This document shows, piece by piece, positions 1 to 9,200 of a stretch of 64,000 nt of DNA. Made by a program: the position numbers and the translations under genes. This stretch comes from CALBJU01 sp965247125 (GTDB taxonomy: Bacteria; Bacteroidota; Rhodothermia; Rhodothermales; UBA10348), in assembly GCA_965247125.1 (NCBI GenBank), contig CBDFGO010000003.1, positions 1 through 64,000 of the forward strand, given 5' to 3'. Under the pieces are notes generated by a model, which saw only the letters and a program-made list of their open reading frames with translations, was not told the DNA's origin and made no database searches. Every line of letters begins with the position of its first letter. Within the stretch, counting starts at the first letter, position 1.

Positions 1-84
1 CACACGCTCGAGGCAATTAACAGGGTGCTGGAAGAGGCCGGCGAGGCCGCTCAAAACTCCTCCGCTGAACTGGCATCAACGTAA
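1..84 (+). CDS. C-terminal end of an unidentified protein (partial)
   Basis: An open frame runs from the first base to a TAA at 82-84 and encodes 27 residues. The start lies outside the window. The tail is Ala/Glu-rich and looks helical, and no family can be named. It is on the same strand as the phage-type genes that follow, with a 41-bp gap before the next start. Confidence 0.45.
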   Translation, partial: HTLEAINRVLEEAGEAAQNSSAELAST

Positions 85-125
85 GGTGAGATTATTCACC
101 ATTTCAATGCTGATCCTGTAACACT

Positions 126-572
126 GTGCCTACATCCATCACACGATTCTCTACTCCCTTTCACGAGCTGCTCATCCGGGATTATTACGCCGAGGTCATC
201 GATGTCCCTGAGATCGTCCAGGTCATGGGTGTATCGGCATCGCAGGTTCGCAAAATTATCAGGCGTGAAGCCCAGATAGAGGTCAGCCAGGCAATACGCT
301 GGTGTAAATACCGATTCAGTATGGACGATCCGCGATACTCGCGCCTCTTCATGCCTACCTCTGGCGACGCCGTCAAGCGTGTCATGGGATCTGCCGATGG
401 ATCAGCTGACAACGAGGTCGTCGAGATTGTGCACACCGCCTCCGGTTTTGCCCGCGGACTTGAGGACAGAGACCTCTCTCGAGTTGATCGATCAATCAAC
501 ATCATTAAAACTGAAGTGCTTCCAAATATGGAAGCCGAGCGCGCGCTGCTGGCCAGCGACATGACACCATGA
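126..572 (+). CDS. small phage protein with a helix-turn-helix-like segment
   Basis: 148 residues from a GTG start. Residues about 20-45 (a short acidic helix, then VPEIVQVMGVSASQVRKIIR) look like a helix-turn-helix, so DNA binding is plausible. The C-terminal half is acidic and featureless. The stop overlaps the next start as ATGA at 569-572, which suggests translational coupling. I do not recognise the family. A regulatory or structural role in an early phage operon is inferred only from position. Confidence 0.6.
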   Translation: MPTSITRFSTPFHELLIRDYYAEVIDVPEIVQVMGVSASQVRKIIRREAQIEVSQAIRWCKYRFSMDDPRYSRLFMPTSGDAVKRVMGSADGSADNEVVEIVHTASGFARGLEDRDLSRVDRSINIIKTEVLPNMEAERALLASDMTP

Positions 573-949
573 CCGCGCTGCTCAACCATATCGACCCGAT
601 CTGGATCGCCGTCTTCTTCTTTTTGCTCGGGTGGGGCACCTGCTGCCTGATCGTGGCCGTCCTCACCCGGGACGAACCCAGCTATTCTGACCTCGCCGGC
701 TGGCGAGTCATTGTCACTTACGACTACGATCTGCTCGAAGCTATCGAGCGGCTCGGATACACGGTCCTTTCACGACCAAATCAATCAGACCCCCATGGAA
801 GCAACGAAACCGGAGCAGACGCTCCACCACTTGGAAACGGTAAAAATCCTACAGGGCGCCGTGGCTATATCAAAGGCAGAAACGGAGCTCGAGCTCCCGA
901 GCCCCGAGCAGCTGCAGGCCCTTCTTTCTGGCTCACTGGAAGAGCTTGA
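569..949 (+). CDS. small single-pass membrane protein
   Basis: 126 residues starting at the ATGA overlap with the preceding gene. Residues about 10-32 (WIAVFFFLLGWGTCCLIVAV) form a clear transmembrane helix, followed by a short soluble part (LAGWRVIVTYDYDLLEAIERLGY). The last 50 or so residues lie over the next gene in another frame and have biased composition, so the useful protein may be only the first 75 residues. No family recognised. Confidence 0.5.
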   Translation: MTALLNHIDPIWIAVFFFLLGWGTCCLIVAVLTRDEPSYSDLAGWRVIVTYDYDLLEAIERLGYTVLSRPNQSDPHGSNETGADAPPLGNGKNPTGRRGYIKGRNGARAPEPRAAAGPSFWLTGRA

Positions 950-1241
950 TCTGGAAATTCTGCTGGCTGGCGAAATCGCTGCCAAGGCCGAGGCCGACTG
1001 CCTCCTGTTCGAACACCTCCGGCGATCGCTTCGGTATGAGATCATCACTGACCTGCGCCGCGGCTACGTGATCCGAGAGGAGAAGATCACCGAAAAGGCG
1101 CTCGAGACCGAGGCTTACATCCGGCCCGAATATCTCTCGCTGCTTCAGCTGCACCACCGCGCCCAGGAGCGCAAGGGCTTGGGCCTGGTCAAGGCGAGTG
1201 TGCTGACGAGTGTTCGCGAGCGCAAGATGATCGCGCTCTAA
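795..1241 (+). CDS. hypothetical phage protein, helical and acidic
   Basis: 148 residues. The frame is open further upstream, but I chose the ATG at 795. It gives a normal-length protein, and it is preceded by AATCAGACCCC, the same 11 bases found before the start of the SbcD-SbcC fusion at 6257. The protein is predicted mostly helical (LQALLSGSLEELDLEILL; later many Glu/Arg/Lys). No catalytic motif is visible. It sits between the small membrane protein and the SSB-like gene. Confidence 0.6.
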   Translation: MEATKPEQTLHHLETVKILQGAVAISKAETELELPSPEQLQALLSGSLEELDLEILLAGEIAAKAEADCLLFEHLRRSLRYEIITDLRRGYVIREEKITEKALETEAYIRPEYLSLLQLHHRAQERKGLGLVKASVLTSVRERKMIAL

Positions 1242-1303
1242 CCGCAGCTTGATTTCGTATAGGCCGGCATCACATCCATTCCATCTAATCCATCGATTTA
1301 GCT

Positions 1304-2104
1304 ATGTCAGATACTACGCTTACCGTCGGCGACGGCGACCGAAAATTTGCGCACCCCAACCCCTGCGTGACCCGGGCGGTGTGCGTCGACATGTACATAA
1401 AAAACGACGTTTCAACGCGCTGGGGGCTAAAGGATCAGATCCATTTCCGGTGGGAAATTGACGTCCCAAACCCGGACTATGAAGACGGCCGGCACTTCGT
1501 GGTGAGGGAATTCTACACATTTGTGCTGACCGAGAAGTCGAATCTCTACGCCCTCGTCACTTCTTGGACTGGCAAGTCGCCACCGAAGGGAGCTCTAGTC
1601 GACTTCGAGTGGTTCGTCGGGCGCTCCTGTATGGTTCAGATCGTGCACGGCCACAACGCCAGTGATCCAGAAGATCCCTACATCAACGTCAGGAACGTGA
1701 TGCCGTTGATGGAGGGAATGCAGCCCTTGCAGCCTTCTGGAAGATATGTTCGCCAGAACGACCGTGATGCATTGGATCGGAACGGATCGGCGAACACCGG
1801 TGCAGCGGATAAGGCAGCGGATGAGGAGGCGGCGCGCAAACGCTACGGCGGGCAAGAGGACACACCCGCCGCCCCTCGTCCCGCACCGGATGCTCCCGCG
1901 CCGGCGCCTGCTGGTCACACAACGCAGGTGCCAGCTCAAGGAGCCCTCTATGAGTCTGATGAACCTCACACAACTGCGCCGGCCGCAGCGCTGCCGCCAG
2001 GTACTCCCATCACCAGGGACATGGGTGGAACGCCGCTCGATACTGTTGTGGGCGCGCCTTCCGAGGATCCTGGATTCAGGCCCAACGACGACCTCCCTTA
2101 CTAA
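1304..2104 (+). CDS. probable phage single-stranded-DNA-binding protein
   Basis: 266 residues. About 145 N-terminal residues are rich in beta-type sequence (QIHFRWEID, FVVREFYTFVLTEKS, GRSCMVQIVHG), as expected for an OB-fold. They are followed by a long Pro/Ala-rich linker (about 190-245) and an acidic tail ending NDDLPY. That architecture (OB-like core, disordered linker, acidic tip ending in an aromatic residue) matches SSB proteins, whose classic tip is DDDIPF and recruits replication and repair partners. Position immediately before the replication initiator and loader agrees. No direct homology could be tested, so the SSB call is inference from architecture and context. Confidence 0.6.
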   Translation: MSDTTLTVGDGDRKFAHPNPCVTRAVCVDMYIKNDVSTRWGLKDQIHFRWEIDVPNPDYEDGRHFVVREFYTFVLTEKSNLYALVTSWTGKSPPKGALVDFEWFVGRSCMVQIVHGHNASDPEDPYINVRNVMPLMEGMQPLQPSGRYVRQNDRDALDRNGSANTGAADKAADEEAARKRYGGQEDTPAAPRPAPDAPAPAPAGHTTQVPAQGALYESDEPHTTAPAAALPPGTPITRDMGGTPLDTVVGAPSEDPGFRPNDDLPY

Positions 2105-2145
2105 TCACATGCTTCGGCCTTGCCACCCTTTAGCTACGTGCTCGT

Positions 2146-3012
2146 GTGACTCCTTCCTTCCACAGTGACCCGATACCCTTCGAACACCTTAAAAACGTCT
2201 CTTCCAACGCAATCGTGACCTGGCTCGCAATACGACATAACCAGAACGCCGAAGGCATCATGCTCGGAGATTTGTTTGCCCTGCTGCCTGTCGTTCCCTT
2301 CGGCCGATCTACGCTCTATCGCAGCCGCGACCAGCTCGTAGATGCCTCGATTTTGATCGCCGAGAACGACGGATTCCGGTGCGTTCTGCCGCCTGCAGAT
2401 GGGCACAAGGTTCCCACGGGTGGGAATACCATGCCCACGGATGGGAACGCTGTACCCACGGGTGGGAATGGCGACGAATCAGGAGCGGCTATTCCCACGG
2501 GCGGGAAAGCCATACCCGCCGGTGGGAATGGCACAGGTCTTGCTTCACGGGCACGCGCGATAGATTTAAAACATACTTCCTTAGAAGAACCTTTAGATAT
2601 AGATAAAGAAGAAGAGGCTCCAACTTTTAAAGAAGACTCCTGGCCTCTGCAAACAGCTATCTATTTCGCAGAGAGCCTTGCCCGCCTCGGATGCCTGGAT
2701 GTGGCCACCTCTCGCCTGAACGCTTCCAAGCGTGCAGACCGGATGCAGATCTGGGCAAAGGAGTTTGATCTCTTGATCCGCGTCGACGGATACAGCGAAC
2801 ACCAGGTGGCCACCATTCTCGAGTGGCTCTTCCAGCCTGACAACTGGTGGATTGCCAACCGCAACATTCGCACCGCGATAAAACTGCGATCGCTCAACAG
2901 GCAGAAGGAGCGCGTCTTCGACGTTTTCGCTTCGCAGGCTGGATCCGGGATCGAACGGCGCGAAGACGACACCGCCTTCAACGACGAATTCGGGGACACC
3001 TATGAGAACTGA
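2146..3012 (+). CDS. phage replication initiator (lambda O / DnaD-like) with intragenic origin
   Basis: 288 residues from a GTG start. Residues about 15-80 look like a winged helix-turn-helix (SSNAIVTWLAIRHNQ, GRSTLYRSRDQLVDASIL). Next come five PTGGN-like repeats (about 90-128), encoded by palindromic DNA repeats, then an acidic stretch. The C-terminal domain carries FQPDNWWIANRNIRTAIKLR, the W-x-x-N-I-R-type signature of phage replisome organisers. The stop overlaps the start of the DnaC-like loader by 11 bp, the classical initiator-loader pair. In lambda, O binds iterons inside its own gene and recruits the helicase with P, and this gene has the same layout. The role is inferred from domains, pairing and the intragenic repeats. 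Confidence 0.75.
   Translation: MTPSFHSDPIPFEHLKNVSSNAIVTWLAIRHNQNAEGIMLGDLFALLPVVPFGRSTLYRSRDQLVDASILIAENDGFRCVLPPADGHKVPTGGNTMPTDGNAVPTGGNGDESGAAIPTGGKAIPAGGNGTGLASRARAIDLKHTSLEEPLDIDKEEEAPTFKEDSWPLQTAIYFAESLARLGCLDVATSRLNASKRADRMQIWAKEFDLLIRVDGYSEHQVATILEWLFQPDNWWIANRNIRTAIKLRSLNRQKERVFDVFASQAGSGIERREDDTAFNDEFGDTYEN
2411..2528 (+). repeat. palindromic origin iterons inside the initiator gene
   Basis: Five copies of a 16-bp dyad, best form TTCCCACGGGTGGGAA, start at 2411, 2432, 2453, 2492 and 2513. Spacing is 21, 21, 39 and 21 bp, so they lie on nearly the same helix face. Copies 1 and 4 have the fullest arms and the others keep CCC(A/G)...TGGG. In protein they read as PTGGN repeats. Position inside the initiator gene, dyad symmetry and a flanking A+T-rich tract match the lambda-type origin plan. 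Confidence 0.7.
2561..2637 (+). other. A+T-rich tract beside the iterons (candidate DNA unwinding element)
   Basis: About 75 bp immediately after the last iteron are markedly rich in A and T (TAGATTTAAAAC, TTTAGATATAGATAAAGAAG) within a G+C-rich region. In lambda-type origins such a tract beside the iterons melts first. The function is inferred. Confidence 0.5.
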
Positions 3013-3811
3013 CGCCCCCAAACCCATCTCCGACCAGATGGGAAATATGCGCGATGCGTGGAGCAACTCCAGCTATCTGTCCGACGAGGTGAAGAAGAGG
3101 ATGGATGCCGAATTCGAAGGCGGGCGCGAGAATCCGAACGAGCCGATCGGCGCGCAAGAGCGCCACCTGGCCGCGCCACAGACGCCAGCTCAGAAGCTGA
3201 ACTACTTGATGGAGCTCGCTCACGTGCCGAAGATCTTTTTCGGTGCAGATATCGAGACGAACTGCCAGATTTTCAACAAGGAGCCCGATAAGGCCGTAGC
3301 GCTGCAGCGAGCCACAGAGATGGCGCTCGAGGGATGTATTCCCGGCCGTAGCCAGAATCGTTTCAGCATTATGCTGACCGGCAGCTTCGGCCAGGGAAAA
3401 ACCTGGTTGGGAACGGCGGTGTTCAAGGAGCTGCTCGCCCAGATCGGCGAAGGGGGCAGGTGGACCACCTTCAGCGCGATGATTCGAGACATCCAGGAGG
3501 CGTATTCCGGTGGCGAGACCAAGCGCCGCATTGATCAATATGCGCAGGCAAAAGTGCTGCTTCTCGACGACGTCGGCGATCTCGAAATCAAGAAGGAGAC
3601 CGAGGACCGCCAGCGCCTCTTCTTTGAAATCATCGACCACCGCAATTCCTGGTCGCTGCCGACGATCATGACCAGCAATCTGATCGCCCCGGCGCACTTC
3701 AAAGAACGCTTCGGAGAGCGCACATTCAACCGCCTCTACGAGATGAGCGCCTTTCTCCCGATGGCCGGCCGCAATTTTCGAATTCATCCTCCGGAGGCGA
3801 CAAATGTCTGA
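3002..3811 (+). CDS. DnaC-like helicase loader ATPase
   Basis: 269 residues of an AAA+ loader of the DnaC/DnaI/IstB type. Walker A is GSFGQGKT at about 127-134, Walker B is LLLDDVGD at about 186-193, and a sensor-1 segment MTSN lies near 222. A basic C-terminus (RLYEMSAF...) is typical of the family. Such proteins load the replicative helicase at an origin opened by the initiator. The start overlaps the initiator gene by 11 bp and the end overlaps the next start by 8 bp. The N-terminal 80 residues are less conserved and presumably bind the helicase or initiator. Confidence 0.85.
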   Translation: MRTDAPKPISDQMGNMRDAWSNSSYLSDEVKKRMDAEFEGGRENPNEPIGAQERHLAAPQTPAQKLNYLMELAHVPKIFFGADIETNCQIFNKEPDKAVALQRATEMALEGCIPGRSQNRFSIMLTGSFGQGKTWLGTAVFKELLAQIGEGGRWTTFSAMIRDIQEAYSGGETKRRIDQYAQAKVLLLDDVGDLEIKKETEDRQRLFFEIIDHRNSWSLPTIMTSNLIAPAHFKERFGERTFNRLYEMSAFLPMAGRNFRIHPPEATNV

Positions 3812-4154
3812 ACCGACCACCGACGTCTACGAATCATTCTCCGCGGCCATCATGGATTGGATCCGGCCCGCATGGATAGCGGCAAAGAAGGCGCAGCGAG
3901 GATTGCCAGAGGGTGAATTCCTGGCATTCTGGCGAGGCTTTCGCGCCGCGATGTTGGTGGTCAGGGTGGCCATCGAGAGCCGGTCCCGCGAATACGACGT
4001 CCTCGAGGAGAGCGCTCGCCGCGCCCTCGAGCTCGAGCGTGAGCGTAGGGAAGGTGCAGAAGAGACTGCGGAGTACTTCAAAAACGAATTCGCTCGCCTG
4101 CAGCGCAAGCATTTGCAGCTGAAGGAAGAATGGAGACGGAGTGACGCGGCATGA
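3804..4154 (+). CDS. small coiled-coil phage protein
   Basis: 116 residues. A GGAGG Shine-Dalgarno sequence lies just before the ATG (inside the end of the loader gene). The second half (about 65-110) is a strongly charged Glu/Arg heptad region, a probable coiled coil. The family is unknown. It is coupled to the next, very short gene by an ATGA overlap at 4151-4154. Confidence 0.6.
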   Translation: MSEPTTDVYESFSAAIMDWIRPAWIAAKKAQRGLPEGEFLAFWRGFRAAMLVVRVAIESRSREYDVLEESARRALELERERREGAEETAEYFKNEFARLQRKHLQLKEEWRRSDAA

Positions 4155-4255
4155 GATATCAATTTATTCCAGAGGGCGAGGGGCGGATTTCAGCCGGCAT
4201 CCAGTTGCTACTGATTGTGGCTATGATCGTCGCAGTTCTTGGGGGGCTCGGATGA
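4151..4255 (+). CDS. 34-residue single-pass membrane protein
   Basis: A short open frame with ATGA overlaps at both ends: its ATG at 4151 overlaps the upstream stop, and its TGA at 4253-4255 overlaps the next ATG at 4252. The N-terminus is polar (MRYQFIPEGEGR), followed by a hydrophobic helix (IQLLLIVAMIVAVLGGLG). The double start/stop coupling argues that it is translated. Function unknown. Confidence 0.6.
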   Translation: MRYQFIPEGEGRISAGIQLLLIVAMIVAVLGGLG

Positions 4256-4719
4256 AAGGATTTCCAGAGCTCATACAAGCATCCACCGGGCGAAGTGTCG
4301 CTCTCGGCATCGATGCGGGTGTCCACACGGGCGCGGCCGTCTGGGATCGCCGCGGCCACCGCTTCCTCTGGCTGAAGACAGTTGACTTCTGGGACGGCAT
4401 TGGCCTGATTTCCGGCCTATCACGAGCCGCCAGCCTTGTCGTGCTGATAGAAGATCCGGGCCAGAACCGCCCTGTATTCGGCAAAAATATTGACGGTAAT
4501 GACCTGGCCATCAAACTCAAAATGGCCCAGGATGTGGGGAGCAACAAGGCTTTCGCGCGCCTGATGATCCAGTACTGCGAGCGCCACCACCTCCGGTTTG
4601 TGGCCGTCAAGCCGACCAAGAAAAAATGGGATGCTGCCCTATTTCGCCGCTTTACGCGATATGAAGGCCGCACCAACGAACATACGCGAGACGCCGGCCG
4701 GCTCGTGTACGACTTCTAA
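4252..4719 (+). CDS. RuvC-like (RNase H fold) Holliday-junction nuclease
   Basis: 155 residues from the ATG that overlaps the 34-residue gene. The frame is open for 37 more codons upstream, but those lie over coupled genes. Motifs fit RuvC-type resolvases: strand 1 with the first acidic residue in ALGIDAGVHTG (about residue 20), a second acidic motif LIEDPGQ (about 65), and a C-terminal acidic helix HTRDAGRLVY (about 146). The family cuts four-way DNA junctions with two metal ions. In phages it resolves branched replication DNA. The fold assignment is from motifs and position, and the sequence is short for the family. Confidence 0.65.
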   Translation: MKGFPELIQASTGRSVALGIDAGVHTGAAVWDRRGHRFLWLKTVDFWDGIGLISGLSRAASLVVLIEDPGQNRPVFGKNIDGNDLAIKLKMAQDVGSNKAFARLMIQYCERHHLRFVAVKPTKKKWDAALFRRFTRYEGRTNEHTRDAGRLVYDF

Positions 4720-4733
4720 CCGAACAAACAATC

Positions 4734-6095
4734 ATGAAAACACACCTTTTTCCACTTCCACATTTTTTAGCCTCAATGGACGGCGGTGAAGCGCCAGCAA
4801 TCGACAAGGCGGGGCCTGACGAGACGTCCGGATCCAGCGTCATGCCGGGCGGCGACATCGTCGACGGCAAGGACGTCGGGGGTGGTTCGCCCGCTGACAA
4901 AACTGGCGGCAGCGCGCCCGAAAAAGAGGTTGGTGGCCAGCTGCACGACCACGACGACGAGACACACCCGGATTCTGAGGGTGTCGAAGAACACGATTCA
5001 GACGAAAACGGATCCGTCGTCAGTAACGGGGATGTCAACGGCCTCAAGCTCGTGACCGCCGAGGTCTTCAAGGAGGGCAAACTGCCGAGCGGCGAGACCC
5101 ATAAGTCGATTAAGGGCCAGCACAAGCTCACGGCCGAGGAGCTCAATGCAGTGGGCGATCAGATGGTCACCTCTGTTCGCCGGATCGATGAGCTCGAGGA
5201 GGAGAAAAAAGAAAACGCTCGAGATGATAAAGCCGGTATCGAGGGCGAGAAAAAGAACCTGAAGCGGCTGTGTGATCAGCACAGAACGGGTACTCGCCCG
5301 CGAAGCTATCTCTGCCGCCTGGTGAAGGATTTCGAAGCTGGCAAACGTCGGTGGATCGACCTGGCCACTGACACCGAGATCTTGGCTGAAGATCTACTGG
5401 CTGAGGACTATGAGAAGGATCTCTTCGAGGCCGAACAGGAAAATGCGCGCCGAAACCAGGAGGCCCAGGTCACCGATGGCCAGCTCGAAACGATCGAGCG
5501 ACTTTGCCAAGAGTGTGGCTTCAAGGAAGACGTTCCCCACGAAGCTGCAATCCAGCGCTTTGGCCTTCCCGAAGAGACGATGCTCTCGGACCTGACCCAC
5601 CAGGAGGCGGCGATCCTGATCAAGATGCTCGGAAGTGTGGTCACCATCGGAATCGGCGTTTTCAAGAAGCTTGTTTTCAGCGCACTTGCAGCTGGATACT
5701 CTCACGATCACGCCGCGACCGCATCCGCCTTCTTGTTCGAGAACGCGGACTATCCGGCGCTCACGAAAGACGAGGTGTGCGCGCACCTGGATGAGGTGTA
5801 CAGGCAGGACGAGGAGCCCGACAATCCCTTCCGCGAGTTCTCTCCCGTCGAGCTCAAGGCCACACCAGATCTCATGGAGGATTTGAAACGCGCTGCAGCT
5901 GAGGCTGGCGACGAGGGGACGCAGATGGAAGATATCTGCATGGAAAACTACGCATGTGATCTCGTCGACATCACCTATGCGGATGCCGAAAACATGCTGG
6001 ACTACTACCGCGACCTGATAGAAACTTCGTCCGAAGATGGATCGGATGAACCGGAGGAAACGCGCGAGGATTCGGAGGTGGTAGAGGCCGACTAA
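4734..6095 (+). CDS. acidic phage recombination-region protein
   Basis: 453 residues with three visible parts. Residues 15-105 are disordered and rich in Gly/Asp/Glu. About 125-225 is a helical segment followed by a Cys-containing strand and TDTEILAEDLLAEDYEKDLF. This resembles a small phage family found near recombinases, which reads helical coiled coil, C-x-V strand, 'DTGEVV', then 'LTDEE'. About 235-300 (TDGQLETIERLCQECGF, then LTHQEAAILIKMLGS) resembles a short helical module found at the ends of phage recombination proteins. The tail is again acidic. No catalytic residues seen. A role in recombination or SSB binding is inferred from neighbours. Confidence 0.5.
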   Translation: MKTHLFPLPHFLASMDGGEAPAIDKAGPDETSGSSVMPGGDIVDGKDVGGGSPADKTGGSAPEKEVGGQLHDHDDETHPDSEGVEEHDSDENGSVVSNGDVNGLKLVTAEVFKEGKLPSGETHKSIKGQHKLTAEELNAVGDQMVTSVRRIDELEEEKKENARDDKAGIEGEKKNLKRLCDQHRTGTRPRSYLCRLVKDFEAGKRRWIDLATDTEILAEDLLAEDYEKDLFEAEQENARRNQEAQVTDGQLETIERLCQECGFKEDVPHEAAIQRFGLPEETMLSDLTHQEAAILIKMLGSVVTIGIGVFKKLVFSALAAGYSHDHAATASAFLFENADYPALTKDEVCAHLDEVYRQDEEPDNPFREFSPVELKATPDLMEDLKRAAAEAGDEGTQMEDICMENYACDLVDITYADAENMLDYYRDLIETSSEDGSDEPEETREDSEVVEAD

Positions 6096-6256
6096 TCCCA
6101 GAGCTTTCCTCCACGTGATCGGCGCTTTTCCAGAGGCGCGGGTCACAGACAGATCCTGCCTGGCGGCGCTGGCCGCGGGTGGCTTCACCACCGCCGGGCG
6201 GGACTCTGTCACCTTTTACGAGAAACTGGCCCTTTGAACCGATAAATCAGACCCCA

Positions 6257-9200
6257 ATGAAGATTGCCATCCTAGCAGACCTGCACGTCAGAGGCTCAGA
6301 TCTCGACGTATTCGAAGCACAGATGAGCGCGGCCATTCGCGCGATGGTAGAGCGGGACGTATTCACGGCATTTGTCGCCGGCGATACGTTCGATAGAGAT
6401 AACATTCACGACCGATCTGCATCAACAGGGCGCATCACGTGGACCGTCGCCCGTCTCCTGGCTAACTCTGGAATTCGTTGGTACCTGGTTGATGGAAATC
6501 ACGACAAGCCCAACGACACGACGCGTTCGGCCAACTGGTCACTGGCCTCCCTCGACAATGTTACCGTCATTTCAGAACCATCGCGCATTCCGATGGGAGA
6601 AGGAATCGAATTCTACTGTGTGCCGTGGTACTACGAGGCGCAGATGGCTCCCCGTATTGAGGAAGCACTTCGCCTCCAGGACGAGCATGTCAGGGCAGAG
6701 ACGAGAGTACTGATCGGCCACGGCCAGGTGCGCGGTGCCCACATGTCGGGGACTCAGTACTGCGAGCACGGCCACTTTGCGATCGGCTCAAATGAACTCC
6801 TGGCATACGGCTTCGATCATATCGCGCTCGGCGATTTTCACCGGCGCCAGCCCTTCTACGTGGGGGCGCTGCGCCAACTGAATCACGGAGAAGAAGGCAA
6901 CCCCCAGGGCTTCGAGATCTACGACACTGATTCGAACGAGGTCGAGTGGGTAGAGCTCCGCGAGGCCCCTCAGTATCGGACACTCATCTGGACGCAGGGC
7001 GAGCCAAAACCCGTGACAAATCCGGCAGAGGTGACCCGAATTCGGACGGAAGGATGGACGCCGACAGCGGCGGAAATCGGTGATATTGGGCCGCGCGACA
7101 AGATTGATCCGGTAATTGAGCGCCAGGCGATTCAGCGCCGAATCGACGACATCCCCGAGGGCATACTCTCGGACATGCACGCCGTCCTGGATCTCTATCT
7201 GAAGGCCAACGATATCGAGATCACGAAGGAGCTGCACGACGAGCTGGCGAGGCTTCTCGAGATGGGCGCGCTCTCCGCGTCAGGTCTTCAGCGATCGGCC
7301 CGGGGCGGCACGCTCGATATCATTGAGACCCACATCAAGGAGATCGGACCGCACCTTGATCTGTCAATTGACTGGTCAGAATTCGGAAGCCTGGTTGCGA
7401 TTCTCGCCGCGAACGGGACGGGCAAGACTATTCTCGCAGAAGCTGATTTTGCGTGCCTCCACGGGGAATTCCCATCCTACCCGGGGCCACTCTACGACGT
7501 GATGACCCAGAACGGTAGCGGCACCTCCGAGCTCAGAACGGTCTTTAAGTACGGGGAGGATCGCTATGTGGCCAGCCGACGGCTTCACCAGACGGCGAAG
7601 ACGAAATCTCACGAGGCCACACTCGAAATCATGGAGGCAGGCGCCCCTCGGATCGTGGCCGGCCCCAAGGTGGGAGATTTCGATAAGGCGATCGAGCACC
7701 TTCTGGGAAGTAAGCAGAGCGCGCTAGTGTCGTGGTTCTCGGGCCAGGGCGGTACCGGCGACATCTGTCTTTTGCCCGTTGTCGATCGGCGCCGTGTTTT
7801 CGGCGAGCTCATGGGTTCGGACGGACTCGAGGAGCTGTCACAGCGCTCAAAACAGGAGGCCGCAAAGGAGACCGCCGAACTCGGCGAAATCGAGCGCAGC
7901 ATCGAGGCCGAAGCGGGCCTGCCGGAGGAGATAAGGGCGAAGGACGAAGAACTCATCCGGGTCGATGGACAGCTGCTCGAATTGGGTAAAGAGCAGACTG
8001 GCGCGGACACAGTTCTTAAGAATCTCACCGACACCTTGGTGGGGCGCAAAGAAATCCTCGCCCGCGGAGAGGAGGCCCACAAAGGAGCTCCCGATATCCC
8101 GCGGTTGAGAACCGACTACCAACTAGCAAGGCTTGACTCGGACGCTGCGGCCCAGGCGGCAGCCAGTCTCCCGTCGTTCGAGGCGAAAGCGTCGCGGCTC
8201 GAGTACGCGGATGGTCAACTCTCAGCCCACCAGAAATATTCATCATGGAAAACGATTGACGACAACCTAACGACCTCGATAGCCACGCAGGAAAACACAA
8301 TCGCGCTCTATGATATCACCGATGCGGATCGGGGAAACGCGGCGGCTCAACCAACGGTCAAGGTGCAGCTGGACCAACTCAACACAGAGGCGGGCCAGCT
8401 TGTTGAGAAAAACGCAGAACTCAACGCCGCTATCGCCTCGGCAGCCGATCAGGTAAAGGCCCTCGAGGAGTCACGCCAGCTCTCCCCGCTGTTCGGCACC
8501 GACTGCGCGCCGTGCCCAATCCTGGCGTCTCTGAAGGCTCAGGTTGGATCAACTGAAGAGTGGAAAGCCCGTGGTCGTGATGCGGAGCTCGGCCTGGAAT
8601 CTAATAAGAAAGGCCTGGCGCGGCTGGGGCCGCTCATCGAAGCCGAGGAAAACAGACTGGAACTGTGCAAAGCGGCAAGCCTGAAGATCGCCAGCGCTGC
8701 AGTTCATTTGGCCCCTGCCCGAGAAGCGCTGAAGGGGTACGAAGACCAACTGCAGTCGCATCGAAAACTTCCGCCTACGCCCTCTGACCTGACAGAGCTG
8801 CAGGCGGCGAACCTGACGACCACGGCCAAGGTCCTGCGGCCGGAAGTTGAACAGCTTCCCGTTCTTCGCGATCGCGCCTCAAAAAAAGAAGAGCTCGAGG
8901 CTAGAACGACCGAGAGGCACAGGGTTCTGGCCGCTGCTGAACAGCAGATAAAATTGCTCCCAGACCTGTATGTCCTTCGCAGCGCCATCACCGCGGCAGC
9001 GCTCGAGGCCACCGAGGCTGTGCTGCGCAAGGATTCGATCGACGGGCAGGTTGTGGAGGCGAAAGAGCACCGAGCTCGCACTGCCGAGGCTCTCGAGGCG
9101 CTGAATGTCCGCCGCAAAACGGTGTGGGAAAACACCCAGCGCACCTCCGCAAAGAAAGCCCGTGTGGCGCTGCTGCGCGTGCTCCAGGAGGCCTTCGGCA

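Noticed and set aside
569..1241. Functional long overlap between the membrane protein and the next gene
   Set aside because: The overlapping tail of the first frame has biased, low-complexity composition. It is more likely read-through sequence than a conserved domain.
2411..2528. CRISPR-like array
   Set aside because: Units are 16 bp with 5-bp gaps, inside a coding frame, with dyad symmetry and no cas genes. Origin iterons fit better.
2978..3820. 280-codon minus-strand frame over the helicase loader
   Set aside because: It lies exactly antisense to a gene with clear Walker motifs and mirrors its codon structure.
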